Positions 61,600 through 64,000 of a DNA stretch of 64,000 bases are shown in pieces; the first letter of the stretch is position 1, and each line of letters begins with the position of its first letter. The stretch is from positions 62,001-126,000 of the forward strand of contig CAYZTB010000001.1 in NCBI GenBank assembly GCA_964481195.1. Direction: 5' to 3'. The DNA is from Palsa-948 sp964481195 (GTDB taxonomy: Bacteria; Bacteroidota; Bacteroidia; Palsa-948). Position numbers and translations under genes: made by a program. The notes beneath the pieces are model-generated. The model was not told the DNA's origin. It saw nothing but the letters and a program-made list of their open reading frames with translations, and did no database searches.

Positions 61600-64000
61600 T
61601 TAATTTAGCTTATAGGTAACATTTGGCATATTCTGTACCGTATTTAAAAATGAGTTGTCTGGATTAATTCGAACTTTCCTCGAAGGAAGCAAAAGCGCTA
61701 TGCCATCTTCCGAATCCATTACATTAATTTTCAAATAGCAAGTACCTTCCTTTTCTTTGGTATTATCCTTTACAAGTTCATTTAAATTATTGATAAATGA
61801 TTCCGAAATATCTTGAAGCGGCACATTTAATGTGATAGACTTCAGCATTTTCTCTCTCATTTCAGAAAGCAGCTGCATGTTGGAAACCTTAAATTCAAGC
61901 ATGTCAGATTGAGTCCACCTTGCCTGAACTCTGCCTTTTATATGAACAAAATACCCGATCGCCATGTGTAATTTATGTTTGACATAATCCTCTCCAAAAA
62001 GCACAAACTCATGCGAGTCGCCATAATCTTCGATAGTAAAGTTTCCAAAAGGTTTCCCTGTTTTTGAAATGCGGTGGTTAACCATGGAAATCATACCTCC
62101 AAAAGAAAACTCTTTATCCTTTAGCTTGTCCATATCTCGCAGCTCCGAAAGTTTATTTTTACTAAAGGTTTCCATCTCTATTCGGAAGTTGTCTAGCGGA
62201 TGACCTGACACATAAAACCCAACTACTTCTCTTTCGTGTTTTAGTTGTTCAAGGTTTCCCCAAGGTTCTATTTCTGGAATAGCAGGCTCAGGAATTTCTC
62301 CATCTACCGAATCGCCAAACAGAGATGCATGTGCAGATAATTTTGCTTCTTGCACTCGAGAGCCCCACTTCAATAATAATTCCAAAAACGCGATTCCATC
62401 TTTTCCTGGAGTAAGATAAGTACCACGATGCAATCCAAAAGAATCAAATGCTCCAGAGTAAACCATGCCTTCAAAAGTTTTTTTATTTGCCGCTCTTAAG
62501 TTTACACGTTTTACAAAATCCAGCGCATCGATGAAGGGACCATTCTTGTCTCTTTCCTCTATGATTGAGCTAACAGCTGCCTCGCCAACTCCCTTTACAG
62601 CACCTAGCCCAAATCGTATTTCCCCTCTTTTATTTACCGAAAACTGGTATTTTGATTCGTTCACATCAGGACCTAAAACCGGCATTCCCATTCTTCGAGA
62701 TTCTTCCATAAAAAAAGTAATCTTATCAATATTTGATAAAGAATGTGTCAGCACACAGGCCATGAATTCGGCTGGATAATGTGTTTTTAGATAAGCAGTT
62801 TGAAAAGCTACTAAGGCATAACAAGTAGAGTGAGATTTGTTGAATGCGTATTGTGCAAATGTTTCCCAAATTGTCCAAATATTTTCCAACTTATCTTCCG
62901 GAAATCCTTTTTTTGAAGCTCCTTCAATAAACTTGCTCTTCATTTTATCAAGAACTGCCTTTTGTTTTTTACCCATGGCCTTTCGCAGTACATCGGCATC
63001 TCCTTTTGTAAAATCTGCCAGCCTCTGGGAAAGCAACATCACCTGCTCTTGATATACGGTTACGCCATATGTTTCTTTTAATATCTCTTCCATCTCAGGA
63101 AGTGGATATGAAATTTTTTCTCGCCCATGCTTTCTGGCAATGTAGTTGGGAATATGTTGAATAGGCCCCGGTCTATACAAAGCGTTCATCGCAATCAAAT
63201 CCCCAAACTGATCGGGCTTTAAATCTTTTAAATGCTTTTGCATACCAGGCGATTCAAACTGAAATGTCCCGTTTGTCTCACCACGCTGATAAAGCTCAAA
63301 AGTTTTTGGATCATCCAAAGGGATGGTATCTAAGTCAATGACTACTCCGTGATTATCTTTAATCAGCTTAAGCGTATCACGCATGATAGTGAGCGTTTTA
63401 AGTCCTAAAAAGTCCATCTTCAGTACTCCTGCAGATTCCACAACAGTACCTTCAAACTGTGTTACGTATAGGTCACTCCCTTTTGCGGTTGCTATGGGAA
63501 TAATATCCGAAATATCTTTTGGGGCAATAATGATTCCCGCAGCATGCACACCTGTTCCACGCACTGAACCTTCTAAAATAACCGCTTCTTTTAAAACGTT
63601 TGCTTGTAGATTATTGCCTTTATAAATTTCTCTCAGCTTTTTTACTGATTCTATTTCATCGGAATTTAAATTTTCTTTGTCTTTATCAACTAAACTTCCT
63701 ACGCCAGTTAGTGGAGCTTGAAGCACTCTCTTTAATTTTATTCCTGGACGTTCAGGTACAAACTTAGCTAGCAGGTTTGCTTCATTTAAAGGAAGGTCAA
63801 GAACGCGCGATACATCTTTGATGCTCATCTTAGCTGCCATGGTGCCATAGGTAACAATTTGCGCTACTTGATTCTTACCATACTTTTCTACTACATAATT
63901 CAATACTTTTTGTCTGCCCTCATCATCAAAATCCGTATCGATATCGGGCATTGATTTTCTATCCGGATTCAGGAATCTCTCAAAGAGCAGATTGTATTTA
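61600..64000 (-). CDS. dnaE: DNA polymerase III alpha subunit, 5' part cut by window edge
   Basis: The frame is open to the right edge, reading YNLLFERFLNPDRKSMPDIDTDFDDEGR, so an internal ATG at 63951 is not the real start. PDIDTDFDD carries catalytic aspartates of the C-family polymerase palm; VPERPG, GVHAAGIIIAP, FEGTVVESAGVLKMDFLGLKTL, NALYRPGP, VTVYQEQVMLLSQRLADF, FNKSHSTCYA and YQFSVNKRGEIRFGLGAVKGVG are all DnaE motifs in order. Later come the helix-hairpin-helix region and an OB fold (FGGMISMVNHRISKTGKPFGN). About 800 C-terminal residues are here; the PHP domain lies outside. It is the replicative polymerase catalytic subunit. The end lacks the longer tau-binding tail seen in some species. 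Confidence 0.95.
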   Translation of the reverse strand, partial: KYNLLFERFLNPDRKSMPDIDTDFDDEGRQKVLNYVVEKYGKNQVAQIVTYGTMAAKMSIKDVSRVLDLPLNEANLLAKFVPERPGIKLKRVLQAPLTGVGSLVDKDKENLNSDEIESVKKLREIYKGNNLQANVLKEAVILEGSVRGTGVHAAGIIIAPKDISDIIPIATAKGSDLYVTQFEGTVVESAGVLKMDFLGLKTLTIMRDTLKLIKDNHGVVIDLDTIPLDDPKTFELYQRGETNGTFQFESPGMQKHLKDLKPDQFGDLIAMNALYRPGPIQHIPNYIARKHGREKISYPLPEMEEILKETYGVTVYQEQVMLLSQRLADFTKGDADVLRKAMGKKQKAVLDKMKSKFIEGASKKGFPEDKLENIWTIWETFAQYAFNKSHSTCYALVAFQTAYLKTHYPAEFMACVLTHSLSNIDKITFFMEESRRMGMPVLGPDVNESKYQFSVNKRGEIRFGLGAVKGVGEAAVSSIIEERDKNGPFIDALDFVKRVNLRAANKKTFEGMVYSGAFDSFGLHRGTYLTPGKDGIAFLELLLKWGSRVQEAKLSAHASLFGDSVDGEIPEPAIPEIEPWGNLEQLKHEREVVGFYVSGHPLDNFRIEMETFSKNKLSELRDMDKLKDKEFSFGGMISMVNHRISKTGKPFGNFTIEDYGDSHEFVLFGEDYVKHKLHMAIGYFVHIKGRVQARWTQSDMLEFKVSNMQLLSEMREKMLKSITLNVPLQDISESFINNLNELVKDNTKEKEGTCYLKINVMDSEDGIALLLPSRKVRINPDNSFLNTVQNMPNVTYKLN

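Overview
This window is an AT-rich chromosomal segment from a member of the Bacteroidota, probably a free-living or environmental lineage. The sequence does not fix family or genus. The evidence is: several giant PKD-repeat surface proteins ending in the type B sorting domain of the type IX secretion system (T9SS), a PorP/SprF-family outer-membrane protein, a PorT-like protein next to a menaquinone methyltransferase, a CarB of 938 residues without the C-terminal allosteric domain, a two-chain type methylmalonyl-CoA mutase, and many upstream regions carrying the Bacteroidota -7 box TAnnTTTG.

Layout. (1) 1-8272, all minus: a nonulosonic (pseudaminic-type) acid operon, in transcription order pseB, pseC, a methyltransferase, a PseF/aldo-keto-reductase fusion, an SpsF-like cytidylyltransferase, a glutamate-1-semialdehyde-aminomutase-like transaminase, a tandem GNAT protein and pseI (cut by the window edge). 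No PseG hydrolase is visible. (2) 8374-11131: a Wzz-like chain-length protein diverging from the operon and a glutamine-dependent asparagine-synthetase-like protein. (3) 11354-26742: four very large secreted PKD/SprB-repeat proteins (1295, 688, about 1805 and 1248 residues), all with T9SS type B C-termini; two also carry an N-terminal beta-propeller-like region. (4) 26866-28044: a YafK-like L,D-transpeptidase and a DivIC/FtsB-like division protein. (5) 28047-32280: a compact leuACDB leucine operon. (6) 32418-39120: a conserved TPR-like hypothetical, methylmalonyl-CoA mutase catalytic chain, a membrane-anchored hypothetical, aspartate aminotransferase, a RfaE1-type sugar kinase and menaquinone methyltransferase. 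(7) 39164-43642: PorT-like barrel, a small four-helix membrane protein, a small type B sorted protein with its PorP/SprF partner, and a type A sorted LVIVD-repeat protein. (8) 43654-48730: folB, a (TA)11 hairpin terminator, tRNA-Cys with its own terminator, then a translationally coupled trio of PIG-L deacetylase, a 37-residue membrane peptide and a sodium:solute symporter. (9) 48788-64000: DUF2911 protein, carB, a ParE-type toxin-antitoxin pair, a peptide-type ABC substrate-binding lipoprotein, mtaB, lgt, an inositol-monophosphatase, an NfeD-type membrane protease, a DUF58 protein, thioredoxin and the C-terminal part of dnaE.

Together the accessory part (1-27 kb) reads as cell-surface construction: synthesis of an activated nonulosonic sugar, a polysaccharide chain-length regulator, and large secreted adhesin-like proteins. 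The rest is mostly core metabolism and housekeeping. Gaps between convergent genes are often under 10 bases and one pair overlaps. I did not see any CRISPR array, insertion sequence, prophage or replication origin. The most unusual items are the PseF/AKR fusion inside a pseudaminic-type operon without visible pseG, the coupled 37-residue membrane peptide, and a repeat-derived purine-rich insertion inside mtaB.
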